From Microcaldota archaeon (lineage in GTDB: Archaea > Micrarchaeota > Micrarchaeia > Micrarchaeales > Micrarchaeaceae), in the NCBI GenBank assembly GCA_021828345.1, contig JAJZJI010000003.1, positions 1 to 51,662 of the forward strand: a stretch of DNA of 51,662 bases, read 5' to 3'. Below are positions 17,098 through 27,649 of the stretch, one piece after another; position 1 is the stretch's first letter; each line of letters starts with the position of its first letter. The position numbers and the translations under genes were made by a program. Under the pieces are notes generated by a model. That model saw only the letters and a program-made list of their open reading frames with translations. It ran no database searches and was not told the DNA's origin.

Positions 17098-18825
17098 CTA
17101 TTTTTTGCTTCTTTTTTCTACAATCTCTGTTGTGTTGGGCTTTGATTCAATCTCCTTTTTGATATCTTCTAAAAATACATTGACATTAACTCCATGTAGC
17201 TGCTTTCCTGCTCTGTCTCGTATTGATATTGTATTACCATCTCTTTCTTTTTGACCAACTATTATAGTATATGGGACCTCATTTATTTTTGCATCCCTTA
17301 TTTTATATTCGAGTGTTTTATCTGAGATGTCAAGCTGCGTACGTATGTCGTTTTCCATCATTGTATTGTAAATAGTTTGTGCATACTCATTGGATTGTGC
17401 TGAAATAGATATTACAGCTGCCTGGATTGGCGCGATCCAAGTTGGAAATTTTCCTTTGAAATGTTCTGTTAGTATGCCTATGAATCGTTCTAAAGAGCCA
17501 TAAAGAACTCTATGTATTATTATAGGTGTATGTTCTCGCCCATCCTCTCCTGTATAAGATAAATTAAAACGTACGGGTAACTGATAATCAAGTTGTATGG
17601 TGCCGCATTGCCATTCTCTTTTCATAGAATCTCTTAAGTGTATATCTATTTTAGGCCCATAAAATGCGCCATCTTTATCTTTAATATTATATTTTATTTC
17701 GTTCTTCTCTAATGCATGCTTTAGATAGGATGTGGCAGTATCCCACGTCTCTTTTTCACCAAGATGACTATCCGGCATAGTTGATAAATTTGCGTAATAC
17801 TCCATCCCAAATATACCATAGAGGTATTTTGTAAGTTTTAATAGGTTCACTATTTCTGATTCTAAATGCTGCTCATCAGTAAATATATGTGCATCATCCT
17901 GCGTAATTTCCCTTACACGAAAGAGCCCTGTTAATGATCCGCTTATCTCATTTCTATATAATCTATCAAAATCCGCCATGCGCAATGGGAGATCCCTATA
18001 ACTCCATCGCTTTGATTTGTATATCATTATTGTAGACGGGCAGTTCATTGGTTTAATTCCAATGTCCTTATCATCTCCTAATATAAACATATCCTCTTTA
18101 TAATGGTCTATATGCCCACTTACATGCCATAATGCTATATTGGCAAGCGCAGGCGTTGATACTTCTATATATCCATTTTTTCTTATAAGTTTTCTTATAA
18201 ATGCTATTAATTCTTGATAAATTATGATTCCATTGTTATGCCAATATACCATCCCTGGTGATATCTCTTGGAAACTAAACAAATCCATACGCTCAGCTAT
18301 TGTCCTATGATCATTCTCACCAAGGCCCGACCAATCTGATTTTTTTACAATTGATAAGTCTACACGCTTTTCTTTTTTTTCCTTTTGCTTATCTAGCGCA
18401 TTTGAATTACTATTCGAATACCATCGTGACTGCTCAGCAAGTGGATGTCCTTTTATATTTATTGATAACTGTTTGTTCCAGCCAAAAGGAGCTGAGGATA
18501 TACTTAAATTGTGCTTATTCTCCTTTGCATATATCTTTATATGGCTATATAGAGCAGCTGCCTTATCCAAATCCTCCAGATTACTACTAAGGTGCGCGAA
18601 TGGATATAGAACTATACTGTCAACTTTTTGTTTTTCTGCAAATTTTAAAGAATCATTAAACATTTTTTTTGCACTTTCAAATGTATCATCTTTTTCAATT
18701 GTTATAAAAAGTACAAGTGCATTTTTTATGTGTTCTTCTTGCCTTTCTATACTATCGTATATACTTGCTTCAGGTTTTACCATCTTATAAGATATACTAT
18801 CAACGTCAAGTTGTAATACGCGCAT
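17098..18825 (-). CDS. thrS: Threonyl-tRNA synthetase (archaeal type)
   Basis: Charges tRNA-Thr. Residues 1-135 form the archaeal D-aminoacyl-deacylase-like editing domain (start MRVLQLDVDSISYK, later SSAPFGWNKQ), which clears Ser-tRNA-Thr. The class II core follows, with the zinc-ligand region IKPMNCPSTI, motif 2 RLYRNEISG and VREITQDDAH, and motif 3 around IIHRVLYGSLERF. The anticodon domain starts near PIQAAVISIS. At 575 aa it is slightly shorter than many archaeal enzymes, but every domain is present. Confidence 0.97.
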   Translation of the reverse strand: MRVLQLDVDSISYKMVKPEASIYDSIERQEEHIKNALVLFITIEKDDTFESAKKMFNDSLKFAEKQKVDSIVLYPFAHLSSNLEDLDKAAALYSHIKIYAKENKHNLSISSAPFGWNKQLSINIKGHPLAEQSRWYSNSNSNALDKQKEKKEKRVDLSIVKKSDWSGLGENDHRTIAERMDLFSFQEISPGMVYWHNNGIIIYQELIAFIRKLIRKNGYIEVSTPALANIALWHVSGHIDHYKEDMFILGDDKDIGIKPMNCPSTIMIYKSKRWSYRDLPLRMADFDRLYRNEISGSLTGLFRVREITQDDAHIFTDEQHLESEIVNLLKLTKYLYGIFGMEYYANLSTMPDSHLGEKETWDTATSYLKHALEKNEIKYNIKDKDGAFYGPKIDIHLRDSMKREWQCGTIQLDYQLPVRFNLSYTGEDGREHTPIIIHRVLYGSLERFIGILTEHFKGKFPTWIAPIQAAVISISAQSNEYAQTIYNTMMENDIRTQLDISDKTLEYKIRDAKINEVPYTIIVGQKERDGNTISIRDRAGKQLHGVNVNVFLEDIKKEIESKPNTTEIVEKRSKK

Positions 18826-18925
18826 AAAAGCACCAATATGTTATGATATGTTGAATCTACTTTTTATATCTTATGTATGGGATATTGCAATGTATTATAA
18901 ATTTTAATTATGTAACACATGTATT

Positions 18926-20170
18926 ATGGCAGATAGCATACGGCTTGAAAGTTTATTTGAGATTAAAAGCATATTAGACATAGTCGGCAATAGGAATGCG
19001 ATAACTGCAATGCGCTCCTTTTCACTCTCAGTGGAGAAAGGTGAACATAGAAAGCCACTTTTGCTTTATGGACCGTCTGGTGTTGGAAAAACGGCATCTG
19101 CACTAGCAATAGCGCTTGAAAATAACTGGAATATAGTTAATTTTAATGCCAGTGATTATCGCGATAGCGATACAATAAAGAATATATTAATTCCAGCGTC
19201 TAATACAAAAAGTATATTTGGAAAGCGGAATCTGATAATATTAGATGAAATTGATGATCTTGTGGCGCGTTTTGATAGTGGGGCGCCTGCTGCGATAAGT
19301 GAGCTTGTAAAAAAGTCTAAAAATCCTATTATTTTCATATCAAATGATTTATGGGACAGAAAAATAATGTTTTTGAGAAATGTTGTTGAGCCAATAGAGT
19401 TTAAAAAAATAGATATCGATTCGATGACTGAAAGGCTTGCACATATAGTGAAACGAGAAGACATACAAATGAAAATGGATACTATAAAGGTAATTGCTGC
19501 TAGGGCAAAGGGAGATATGCGCAGCGCGATAAATGATTTGTATGCATTTATCGGCAGTGATGATACTATTGACGATATATCAGAGCAATTGGGCATGCGC
19601 GATAGAAAAAGCGATGTGTTTTCAGTTTTAGACCGCATATTTTTGTCAAATACACTATCCTCCCCAATAGCCGCAATGGCAAATAGTGATGTGGATGCAG
19701 ACATGTTATATGGCTGGATTGATGAAAATATACCAAAGCGCTATAAGGGTGCAAAAGAATTAAGCTTGGCATTTCGCAATTTATCTTCTGCTACCATATA
19801 CTCATCACGCGCTGTGCGCATGCAATATTATGGTTTATGGCGATACAGAAATGTACTAATGTCCTCAGGAATATCTCTTTCTAAAACAGGATATCCATCA
19901 ACCTTAGAAAGATATGCGTTTCCTAGAGTAATAAGTTCACTTTCAAAATCTAAAGATTTTAGGGAGAAATCAAAGGTTCTTGCAGAAAAATTATCTGAAG
20001 TTATACACTCAAATTCAAGGGAGATTATGAATCAGTATATTCCAATGCTTGCAATAATGGCTAGGGATTCAATTAGGCAATCAAAAGAAAATGCGTATAT
20101 TCAATTCGAGCAGATATATCGGCTTGAAAAAAAGGATGTTGATGCGCTTGTGGAAATGGCGCCAATATAA
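18926..20170 (+). CDS. rfcL: Replication factor C large subunit
   Basis: The clamp-loader AAA+ ATPase that loads PCNA with RfcS. Walker A GPSGVGKT is at residues 49-56, Walker B LIILDEID near 103-110, and the sensor region FISND follows. RFC-type helical domains and a collar fill the C-terminus. Its 414 aa are on the short side for archaeal RfcL. There is no intein. The typical Trp-Lys-Tyr-Pro N-terminal box is degenerate (SLFEIKSILDIVG). rfcS and PCNA are not in this window. Confidence 0.93.
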   Translation: MADSIRLESLFEIKSILDIVGNRNAITAMRSFSLSVEKGEHRKPLLLYGPSGVGKTASALAIALENNWNIVNFNASDYRDSDTIKNILIPASNTKSIFGKRNLIILDEIDDLVARFDSGAPAAISELVKKSKNPIIFISNDLWDRKIMFLRNVVEPIEFKKIDIDSMTERLAHIVKREDIQMKMDTIKVIAARAKGDMRSAINDLYAFIGSDDTIDDISEQLGMRDRKSDVFSVLDRIFLSNTLSSPIAAMANSDVDADMLYGWIDENIPKRYKGAKELSLAFRNLSSATIYSSRAVRMQYYGLWRYRNVLMSSGISLSKTGYPSTLERYAFPRVISSLSKSKDFREKSKVLAEKLSEVIHSNSREIMNQYIPMLAIMARDSIRQSKENAYIQFEQIYRLEKKDVDALVEMAPI

Positions 20171-20209
20171 TTTAATAAAATAATATTGATGTTCTATAAA
20201 GATAAATGC

Positions 20210-20228
20210 CAGCCAAAATGGCCGGCTA
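20210..20228. terminator. GC-rich hairpin between convergent genes
   Basis: GCCAGCC and GGCCGGC pair (six of seven positions, one A-C mismatch) around an AAAAT loop. This is strikingly GC-rich for the surroundings and lies between the 3' ends of rfcL and the 88-aa gene, a natural place for a bidirectional terminator. Confidence 0.5.
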
Positions 20229-20236
20229 ACTTTGTT

Positions 20237-20503
20237 CTATTCGCAGTTTTCAGCAATTAATAATGCTGAAACGCCTACGCTCATACGCCTTTTTGCTGCA
20301 TATGATTTTGCTGCTTTTATGCTGGATATAAGTTTTTCCGCTAAAATATCCTTCAATGCGGAATCCATCACTAAATCATGCTCTATATCCAGCGCCATAT
20401 AGGCGTCTCTAAAGTCGTTGCTGTCAAGTGCGTTTCTGATTATTTGTCTTACGCACTCTGCACTATTCCCTATCCTATTATTTTTTTCTATACTCTCCAC
20501 CAT
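20237..20503 (-). CDS. Hypothetical protein, 88 aa
   Basis: Not recognised. It is mostly helical (AECVRQIIRNALDS, then DAYMALDIEHDLVMD) with a basic AKSYAAKRRM segment near the end. GGGGAG lies just upstream of the ATG. It stands alone, convergent with rfcL and divergent from the surface-protein gene. Confidence 0.65.
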   Translation of the reverse strand: MVESIEKNNRIGNSAECVRQIIRNALDSNDFRDAYMALDIEHDLVMDSALKDILAEKLISSIKAAKSYAAKRRMSVGVSALLIAENCE

Positions 20504-20665
20504 ATCTCCCCACCACTGTATGGCAATGCTGCATAGATTTGTTAATCAACTAGTGATTATTGTGATATAATAATGTTATGTTTTATTAAAAAATAGGCGA
20601 AAAGGCAAGTATTTAAATATCTACTAATGATATTTCAATATTAATATAATGTTAATGTGATTTTA

Positions 20666-21940
20666 ATGATGTCAAATGGGAAAATGCTTGGTGTTATAGG
20701 TATAGCAATAATCGTTATAATAGTGGCACTTGTAATTCTTTTTATGGATGGTGGAGCTAATATAAAGCAATCTGCCGCAAGTAATGTGGGCAATCAGACA
20801 AAAAACTCCGGAACCAATGCTGCAGGCAGCAATAATGCAAAATCTGCAATTCCCTCATCAGAATCATCTATTTATACAAGTTTGGCATCAAAGAAAAACA
20901 TAAGTTTCGGATCGCTTCTTAATTATATTACAGATACAAATTCTACAAATAGCACTCCTGTTATGATTGATTATAATGGGTCAGTAATTGGCACTTATAG
21001 TATACTTTCACTTAATTTTCCAGTTAAATTGGAATACGCTAAAGTCAACAATGATTGGAGAATAAAGTTCAGCGCAACCTCAATTCCTATTATAGGTAAT
21101 GATACTGGTTATACCATATATAAAAACGGCACACTTTATTCATGTTCTCAAAATACTGTGATTAATAATACAGGTAAAGGCGTGAGTACTAAGTGTAAAA
21201 TCGAAAAAAATAGCAGCATATCTGGAATTAATACAAGCAGCTTATCAAATTACAATTTGAGTATAAATAAGCTGAATGAAACTTCTTACAATGGCATTCC
21301 ATGTCTTTATGTATCGGCTAGCGCTATTAACATAACTGCACCAACAAATAAAAATAGTACAATACCATCAAATGGCGAAGCGGATATCTATGTTAATACC
21401 TGTATATATACACAGCATAGGTTGCCACTTAATCTGAGCCTCAATATAACTGCTATTAATAAAACAAATAACAATCAGATATTATCTGTAAAAGTTAAAT
21501 TGAATAAGGTATCAATTACAAATAATGTCAATCAAACATTTATAGACACGCTTCCAGGGCCTGTTGTAAATAACACAGGTATAAACGCAATTAATAATTC
21601 ATATGGCAGCGGAGGATCAGGGTCATATAATATGTATCATATTAACAACGCGTGTAACAAAGTAGTATTTATATATTTGAATAATGGGTATGCAGTGTGT
21701 GATAATTTCAAAGTTGTACTTGTAGGGCTTAGTTCGCAAAATGCAACAACACAATACTCTGAATTTAACATATACAATAATAGGACAGGAGCGTTGATAA
21801 TGGCAGGATTGGGCGCAAACTTATTCCAAACAAGTGATATTACATACAATAATGTAACACTTAATATCCATAATGAATGGGTATTCAATATGACTGGACT
21901 ACAGGATTCTGCAATAAATCTGACTGCTGTGCCTATATAG
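20666..21940 (+). CDS. Membrane-anchored extracellular protein, Asn/Ser/Thr-rich
   Basis: One N-terminal hydrophobic anchor (residues about 8-30, GVIGIAIIVIIVALVILFM) is followed by a long ectodomain. The ectodomain contains well over ten N-x-S/T sequons and a low-complexity Asn/Ser linker near 35-65. Two Cys pairs may form disulfides. I chose ATG 20666 (GTGAT a few bases upstream). A GTG nine bases earlier and an ATG three bases later are also in frame. No catalytic motif was found. It is probably a glycosylated cell-surface protein. Confidence 0.78.
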   Translation: MMSNGKMLGVIGIAIIVIIVALVILFMDGGANIKQSAASNVGNQTKNSGTNAAGSNNAKSAIPSSESSIYTSLASKKNISFGSLLNYITDTNSTNSTPVMIDYNGSVIGTYSILSLNFPVKLEYAKVNNDWRIKFSATSIPIIGNDTGYTIYKNGTLYSCSQNTVINNTGKGVSTKCKIEKNSSISGINTSSLSNYNLSINKLNETSYNGIPCLYVSASAINITAPTNKNSTIPSNGEADIYVNTCIYTQHRLPLNLSLNITAINKTNNNQILSVKVKLNKVSITNNVNQTFIDTLPGPVVNNTGINAINNSYGSGGSGSYNMYHINNACNKVVFIYLNNGYAVCDNFKVVLVGLSSQNATTQYSEFNIYNNRTGALIMAGLGANLFQTSDITYNNVTLNIHNEWVFNMTGLQDSAINLTAVPI

Positions 21941-21966
21941 GTCTTATAAAATTTATTTTTTAAGTT

Positions 21967-22872
21967 TTATTCTAAACTTTTTACTGTGCCTATAGCAAAT
22001 ATGCGCGGCTGCTTTGTTCTTACAAGCAGTAATCTATCGTTTATTGAGAGTGGGAGCGCCTTTGCAAGGGATATTTTAATGGTATCATTATTCAAATCTA
22101 AAATCTTTGCTGAAGAATAAGAAAAAACTCCAGATACGTCAAAGCGTTCTTTTGACACATCGATATTCAACAATTTTGATTTGCTTATCTGTAATGTTAC
22201 TGTTGCAGTTCTTTTTATCTGTGTTTTAGCCAAAATGTCTCCGCGCTCTATATCTTTGCTATCTATGCCCTTTATTGCAATCCCAACGCGTGTGCTTGCA
22301 TCAGCAGATTCAACATCAACATCATGACTTTGTATATGTCTAATGGATATAACTTTGCCGTTTGTATGTGTTAAATTATCATGAACTTTTATAACACCAT
22401 TAATTACTATACCTAAGGCAATGTCTCCTACGCCTTTAACTGGAAAAGCCTTATCGATGACAACCCTCTGGTCCAAGTTATTTTCTTTTTTTGTATTTAT
22501 TGCGATATTTTCTATTAATTGAAGGATATTTTCACGATTGCAAATTTCAGTTTCTATAGATAAGTTTTTTGTTATATGCTCTGCAGTATTATCATCAGTC
22601 AATACTACGCGTTTACCAAGTAAATCCGAAGCTATTATGGCCTCTCCAAATAATGCGTCTATAGTTCTAGTGCTTAAAACAACAATATCTGATAAAAAGA
22701 TAGATTGCGCAAATCCGTAGTACTTTTCATTTATATCTGAAGGCGTTAATACAACAATGTTGGTATTGTTTATTTTTCTATTATAAAACACAACTCCATT
22801 TTCAGTACCTTTTTTTCCTATCGATTGTGCGAGTTCAATATCATTCGGTATTGCCACTATAATGTTATTCAT
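21967..22872 (-). CDS. EF-Tu/SelB-like protein with degenerate GTPase domain
   Basis: Residues about 145-235 match translation-factor domain II (VGDIALGIVINGVIKVHD, then VGIAIKGIDSKDIERGDIL), and 236-301 look like domain III. The N-terminal 140 residues occupy the place of the G domain but lack the GxxxxGK(S/T) P-loop, DxxG and NKxD. GTP binding is therefore unlikely. Related archaeal SelB-like paralogues exist without known role. It lies downstream of hsp20, separated by a terminator-like hairpin. Confidence 0.75.
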   Translation of the reverse strand: MNNIIVAIPNDIELAQSIGKKGTENGVVFYNRKINNTNIVVLTPSDINEKYYGFAQSIFLSDIVVLSTRTIDALFGEAIIASDLLGKRVVLTDDNTAEHITKNLSIETEICNRENILQLIENIAINTKKENNLDQRVVIDKAFPVKGVGDIALGIVINGVIKVHDNLTHTNGKVISIRHIQSHDVDVESADASTRVGIAIKGIDSKDIERGDILAKTQIKRTATVTLQISKSKLLNIDVSKERFDVSGVFSYSSAKILDLNNDTIKISLAKALPLSINDRLLLVRTKQPRIFAIGTVKSLE

Positions 22873-22898
22873 AAATAAGTATTAAAAAACAAAAAATA

Positions 22899-22926
22899 AA
22901 AATAGAGTACCTATTTACTCTATTTT
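22899..22926 (-). terminator. Intrinsic-type terminator of hsp20
   Basis: AAAATAGAGTA and TACTCTATTTT form a perfect 11-bp stem with a six-base loop, overlapping the hsp20 stop codon. In the leftward transcript it is followed by a long U-rich run (22872-22898). Stem plus U-tract is the classical terminator form. Confidence 0.6.
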
Positions 22927-23358
22927 AATCTCCCTACTTTTCTTGTCATTGGCTTTTTTTATGTCTATGCTTAAAATCCCATTTTTATAACTTGCTTTTG
23001 AACTGTCTGCAACTACGGGTTCTGGCAGGCGTAGCGTCCTATAATACCCAGAGGACGAGCGCTCTTTTTTATAAAAATTTTTTCCGGATTCCTCTTTTTC
23101 ATCATATCGCTCTGCCCTTATTATCACTTCATCTTCTGTTACTTTTAGTTTAATGTCTTTTTTTTCTAAACCAGGCATTTCAGCATTAACCTTAAAAGAA
23201 TCCCCATTATCCTGCAAATCTATTCTTGGCACTGCAAATCCATCATTGAAGAATTTATCTATCTGACTCGCGCGGAATAAAGAAAAAGGATCCGCAAAGA
23301 TGTCAGAAAATTCCTGCACAGGAACTAATCCATATTTTTTCTTTTTTTCGTCCATCAT
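22915..23358 (-). CDS. Small heat-shock protein (Hsp20/alpha-crystallin)
   Basis: An ATP-independent holdase of 147 aa. The alpha-crystallin domain runs from VPRIDLQDNGDSFKVNAEMPG to the strand containing KNGILSIDIKK, and the C-terminal IxI motif (IKI) is at the very end. AAGTGAT precedes the start (MM). It is divergent from the regulator-grpE-dnaK-dnaJ cluster, with a dyad operator candidate in the shared spacer. Confidence 0.94.
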   Translation of the reverse strand: MMDEKKKKYGLVPVQEFSDIFADPFSLFRASQIDKFFNDGFAVPRIDLQDNGDSFKVNAEMPGLEKKDIKLKVTEDEVIIRAERYDEKEESGKNFYKKERSSSGYYRTLRLPEPVVADSSKASYKNGILSIDIKKANDKKSREIKIE

Positions 23359-23364
23359 ATCACT

Positions 23365-23385
23365 TTGTCAACTTTTTTTTGACAA
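23365..23385. promoter_or_regulatory. Dyad operator candidate before hsp20
   Basis: TTGTCAA and TTGACAA are perfect inverted 7-mers separated by seven bases, beginning seven bases upstream of the hsp20 start. Binding here would block the hsp20 leader. The adjacent winged-helix protein is the obvious candidate binder, which is inference. Confidence 0.5.
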
Positions 23386-23471
23386 TTCAATATTTTATTT
23401 AATAAACAATAAATTATTTAAATGTTTTGAATCATAATATATACACGTGGATTAAAGCTGTGGTAGAAAAG

Positions 23472-23903
23472 ATGAGAAAAATAATAATAAAAGCTATAGA
23501 TAAACCCTCGATAGATAAACCAGATTATATGATAAGCTGGTTCTGCGAGGCACTGGGTCTTAGTAATACTGATGATAAAAATACTATAGAAGCCCAATTG
23601 CTAAAATCCTTTCTTATAGCAGCGCAAAAAAGCGATGGCATCTCAAGCTCTCAAATAAAATTGAAAGGGGATATTGCCCGTACTACTGTAATATACCATA
23701 TGAATAGATTTATTGAGACGGGTCTTGTAGTAAAGAAAGGCCGCAAATATTACCTTAGATCAAACGCATTATCTTCTGCTATAGAAGAAATAGAATATGA
23801 TATAGATAGAGAGTTACAGCGTATGCATGATATAGCTAAAATTTTTGATAGAAAATTTAATAGTTATTATAATAAAAAAGGGAAGGAAGTAAAAATTGAT
23901 TAG
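23472..23903 (+). CDS. Winged-helix transcriptional regulator of heat-shock locus
   Basis: The helix-turn-helix spans about residues 45-95 (SSSQIKLKGDIARTTVIYHM, the wing around VVKKGRKYYLR). A C-terminal helix (AIEEIEYDIDRELQRMHDIA) should dimerise. I chose ATG 23472 because GTGGT lies upstream. In-frame GTG 23460 and TTG 23427 are alternatives. The gene sits directly between hsp20 and grpE, which suggests control of the heat-shock genes, as Phr does in Pyrococcus by a different family member. Confidence 0.8.
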   Translation: MRKIIIKAIDKPSIDKPDYMISWFCEALGLSNTDDKNTIEAQLLKSFLIAAQKSDGISSSQIKLKGDIARTTVIYHMNRFIETGLVVKKGRKYYLRSNALSSAIEEIEYDIDRELQRMHDIAKIFDRKFNSYYNKKGKEVKID

Positions 23904-23912
23904 GTGTTTTAA

Positions 23913-24512
23913 TTGCCCGACAAAAATTCTATTAGTAATGAAAATAGTGCATCTGATAAACCTGTTAATATAAACGATACAGACCCTGCGCGCAGCAAAG
24001 AGGATGATAATATTTTGTTAAAGCAAAATAATGAGTTATCTGATAAGTTTTTGAGGTTAGCAGCAGAATTTGACAATTATAAGAAACGTTCAGCTATTGA
24101 AATGGAAAATTCAAAAGATCTGGGAAGGTTTGAAGTGATGAAATCATTATTGACAATACTGGATGAATTTGAGATAACTGTAATAGCTGCGTCCAAATCA
24201 AATGATAAAAATATGGCAAAAGGTGTGGAAATGCTATATTTAAATTTCAGGGATACGCTTAAGAAGTTAGGATTATCCGAAATAAATACTAAGGGCATAT
24301 ACGACCCATATATGCACGAGATTGTTATAATGCAAAAAGATGGCAGTAAAGAGGGTACAATATTAGATGTAATAAAAAAAGGATATATGTTTAATAATAA
24401 GTTGCTTCGTGTTGCATCAGTCATAGTATCATCTGGAAAAGATGATGCAAATTCGGTGCAATCCACAAACGAAGAAAAAGAAAAAAATGATGAAAATAAC
24501 GCTAAAAACTAA
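23913..24512 (+). CDS. grpE: GrpE nucleotide-exchange factor
   Basis: Exchanges ADP on DnaK. An acidic N-terminal tail leads into the long coiled coil ([14 protein letters not shown]). The C-terminal beta domain carries YDPYMHEIV and [17 protein letters not shown], the GrpE signature. The TTG start has AGGTG six bases upstream. The gene is 9 nt after the regulator and 14 nt before dnaK. Confidence 0.95.
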   Translation: MPDKNSISNENSASDKPVNINDTDPARSKEDDNILLKQNNELSDKFLRLAAEFDNYKKRSAIEMENSKDLGRFEVMKSLLTILDEFEITVIAASKSNDKNMAKGVEMLYLNFRDTLKKLGLSEINTKGIYDPYMHEIVIMQKDGSKEGTILDVIKKGYMFNNKLLRVASVIVSSGKDDANSVQSTNEEKEKNDENNAKN

Positions 24513-24526
24513 TAAGAGTGATAGAT

Positions 24527-26395
24527 ATGAAAATAATTGGAATAGATCTTGGAACATCAAATTCTGCAGCTGCAGTTCTTCAGGGAGGCAGACCTGTTAT
24601 AATACCAAGTAGTGAAGGCGCTAGCCAGTATGGTAAGGCATTCCCAAGTTATGTAGCATTTACAAAAGATAACCAGAAGCTTGTTGGAGAACCTGCACGA
24701 AGGCAGGCGGTTGCAAATAGCGAGCGCACATTCTATGCGTTGAAAAGAAAGATGGGAACAGACTTTTTATATAAAGCAAACGGTAAAACCTACAAGCCGC
24801 AGGATCTCTCTGCTATGTTATTGCAGAAAATAAAGCAGGATGCTGAGGCATTTTTAGGAGAACCAGTAACAAAAGCGGTAATAACTGTACCGGCATATTT
24901 TGATGATAACCAAAGGCAAGCTACAAAAGATGCAGGAGAGATTGCGGGGCTTGAAGTTGTAAGATTAGTAAATGAACCTACTGCTGCATCGCTTGCTTAT
25001 GGTGTAGATAAAGTAGGAAAGGATATGAAAATATTAGTATATGATTTAGGCGGGGGTACGCTTGATGTAACAATAATGGAATTTGGTAATGGCGTTTTTG
25101 AGGTTAAATCAACAAACGGAGATACACATCTTGGAGGAACTGATATGGATAATACTATAGTAGAATTTTTATTAAAAGAAGTAAAATCACAGCATAATAT
25201 AGATATCTCAAAGGATCTTCAGGCTATGCAGCGTTTACGTGAGGCTGGGGAGAAGGCAAAAATAGAATTATCCACTGTATTAACTAGCGATATAAGCCTG
25301 CCATTTTTAGGTAAGGATGCAAATAATAATCCAATAAACTTTACATATTCGTTTACAAGGGCAAAGTTAGAGAGCCTTGTAGTGCCTATAATAGAACGTT
25401 CTACAAAAGCAGTAATGAATGCATTAAAGGATGCAAAGCTCGAACCAACAAATATAGACAAGATAATATTAGTAGGAGGTCCAACGCGTATGCCGATAGT
25501 TCAAAGATATGTAGAGCAATTACTCGGTAAAAAAATAGAACGTGGCGTAGATCCTATGGAGGCTGTCGCATTAGGTGCTGCAGTGCAAGCAGGTGTATTG
25601 ACAGGTGAGGTAAAGGATGTAGTTTTACTTGATGTGACTCCATTAACATTAAGCATAGAAACGCTAGGTGGCGTGGCAACACCATTGATAGAGCGCAATA
25701 CTACAATACCTATAAAGAAATCAAATATATTCTCAACCGCAGAAAATAATCAAACAAAGGTTGACATACATGTTGTCCAGGGTGAGAGGACATTAGCAAA
25801 GGATAATATAGATCTTGGAAGATTTGAATTAACTGGCATACCACCAGCCCCAAGAGGCATCCCGCAAATAGAAGTAGCATTTGATATAGATTCTAATGGT
25901 ATTTTGCATGTAACTGCTACAGACAAGGCGTCAGGGAAGGCACAAAGTATGGACATAATAGCCCCACATAAAATGAGCAAAGATGAGATAAACAAGAAAA
26001 TGAATGAATGGAAGCAATATGAAGAAAAGGATAAGGAACTGCGTGAAAATATCGAGACAAAGAATAATGCAGAATCGCTTATATACACAGTAGATAAAAC
26101 GCTCGATGACTATAAAGATAAAATACCATCAAATATAAAAGAGGAGGTAACAAAGGCAAAAGAAGCATTGGAATCTGCCATAAAGGCGGAAAATTATACA
26201 GAAATGAAATCAAAGAGCGAAGAATTAGGCAAGGTTCTACAAAAAATCGGAGAGAGTATGTATAAAAATTCATCAAATCCTCAGGATGGTCAAAATACAG
26301 GGCCAACAAATGACTCTGATACAACAGGAACAGGTGCGTCTGGAAGCTCTAATGGCGGAAATCCGACGGATGCCGATTTTAAAGTGGAAAAATGA
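24527..26395 (+). CDS. dnaK: Chaperone DnaK (Hsp70)
   Basis: ATP-driven foldase. Signature 1 is [10 protein letters not shown] at the N-terminus, signature 2 is [14 protein letters not shown] and signature 3 is [13 protein letters not shown]. The substrate domain begins around [13 protein letters not shown], and a Gly/Asn/Ser/Thr-rich tail ends the 622 residues. I chose ATG 24527 over GTG 24518 because GAGTGAT serves as its ribosome site and the motif then begins at residue 4. It was probably acquired from bacteria early, as for all archaeal DnaK (family knowledge). Confidence 0.98.
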   Translation: MKIIGIDLGTSNSAAAVLQGGRPVIIPSSEGASQYGKAFPSYVAFTKDNQKLVGEPARRQAVANSERTFYALKRKMGTDFLYKANGKTYKPQDLSAMLLQKIKQDAEAFLGEPVTKAVITVPAYFDDNQRQATKDAGEIAGLEVVRLVNEPTAASLAYGVDKVGKDMKILVYDLGGGTLDVTIMEFGNGVFEVKSTNGDTHLGGTDMDNTIVEFLLKEVKSQHNIDISKDLQAMQRLREAGEKAKIELSTVLTSDISLPFLGKDANNNPINFTYSFTRAKLESLVVPIIERSTKAVMNALKDAKLEPTNIDKIILVGGPTRMPIVQRYVEQLLGKKIERGVDPMEAVALGAAVQAGVLTGEVKDVVLLDVTPLTLSIETLGGVATPLIERNTTIPIKKSNIFSTAENNQTKVDIHVVQGERTLAKDNIDLGRFELTGIPPAPRGIPQIEVAFDIDSNGILHVTATDKASGKAQSMDIIAPHKMSKDEINKKMNEWKQYEEKDKELRENIETKNNAESLIYTVDKTLDDYKDKIPSNIKEEVTKAKEALESAIKAENYTEMKSKSEELGKVLQKIGESMYKNSSNPQDGQNTGPTNDSDTTGTGASGSSNGGNPTDADFKVEK

Positions 26396-26421
26396 TGCAT
26401 TAAGTAAAAGAGAATGATAGG

Positions 26422-27528
26422 ATGGAGGATTTTTATAAAATTTTGGGCGTAGAAAAGAATGCGAGTGTAGATGATATAAAAAAAGCTTATCGCAAACTTG
26501 CGCTCAAATACCATCCTGATGTAAATAAAACAAAAGAGGCAGAAGAGAAGTTTAAAGAGATAAATGAGGCATATGCTGTTTTAAGCGATGAAAAAAAGCG
26601 TCAGCAATATGATACATATGGGCATGATAATTTCAACCAGCGCTATTCGCAGGATGATATCTTCCGCGATTTTGATTTTGAGCAGGTATTCCGCGATTTT
26701 GGCATTAATTTTGGCGGAGGAGGATTTTCTGACAATATTTTTAATGATATTTTTAGTAATGGGCAAAGGTCTAGCGGAGGGGATATAGGAAGCGATATAT
26801 TAGCACATGTAGACATATCACTTGAAGAGGCATATAACGGAGTAGATAAAAAAATAAAATTAAAACATGTAATAGCGTGTAATATCTGCAAAGGGAGTGG
26901 GGCGGAGCCAGGAAGCAATATAGTGACATGTAGAACTTGTAATGGGAATGGACAGGTGAGGGCAACACAAAGAACGATATTTGGTATAATGCAGACTGTT
27001 GCACCATGCCCTAAATGTAATGGCAGTGGTAAGAGCATTGAGAAGGCATGTAGCAATTGTAGAGGAAATGGAAAGATCGTATTGGAAAATACTATAGATA
27101 TTTCAATACCAAAAGGTATTGAAAATGGCACGCAACTGCGCGTTAAGGGTATGGGGGATTATGGAAAGAATAGAACTGGAGATTTATACGTAGAGGTATC
27201 TATACAGAAGAATAAGGTATTTCAGCGTGATAGGAATGATTTACTATGTGATATAAATATACCATTTTATGCGGCAATTTTAGGGGGTAAAACTAGCATA
27301 AATACCTTAAATGGGGTAAAAGATGTATCTATTAAATCAGGAACCCAAAATGGCGATACTATAGTGCTCTATGGTAGCGGGATGCCAAGATTTAGATCAA
27401 ACCAATATGGAGATCTTATAATAAAAATACATGTAGATATACCAACTAATATATCAAAAGAACAGCATGAACTTATATCTAAATTTGAGGAGTTGGATAA
27501 AAAGAAAAAGAAATTCGGCATATTCTAA
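26422..27528 (+). CDS. dnaJ: Chaperone DnaJ (Hsp40)
   Basis: Stimulates DnaK ATPase. The J domain has the HPD triad at residues 31-33, followed by a Gly/Phe-rich linker. Four zinc-binding CxxCxGxG repeats are present: [24 protein letters not shown] and CSNCRGNG. The C-terminal peptide-binding domains end at residue 368. It is a full type I DnaJ, last gene of the heat-shock cluster, 26 nt after dnaK. Confidence 0.97.
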   Translation: MEDFYKILGVEKNASVDDIKKAYRKLALKYHPDVNKTKEAEEKFKEINEAYAVLSDEKKRQQYDTYGHDNFNQRYSQDDIFRDFDFEQVFRDFGINFGGGGFSDNIFNDIFSNGQRSSGGDIGSDILAHVDISLEEAYNGVDKKIKLKHVIACNICKGSGAEPGSNIVTCRTCNGNGQVRATQRTIFGIMQTVAPCPKCNGSGKSIEKACSNCRGNGKIVLENTIDISIPKGIENGTQLRVKGMGDYGKNRTGDLYVEVSIQKNKVFQRDRNDLLCDINIPFYAAILGGKTSINTLNGVKDVSIKSGTQNGDTIVLYGSGMPRFRSNQYGDLIIKIHVDIPTNISKEQHELISKFEELDKKKKKFGIF

Positions 27529-27649
27529 TACTATTAAATATCATACACATTCAACTCAAATATAGACCAACATAGGTTAATGTTTTAACAGATATTAATA
27601 TATACTTTCAAATTAAACCCTAAATATCTGCGTTCTTTTATGTGGTCTT

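Noticed and set aside
18300..18790. Open frames antisense to the ThrRS editing domain
   Set aside because: The archaeal editing domain is evident on the other strand and these frames resemble nothing.
26643..27131. 162-codon frame antisense to dnaJ
   Set aside because: A mirror of the repetitive zinc-finger region; Leu/Pro-rich with no family signal.
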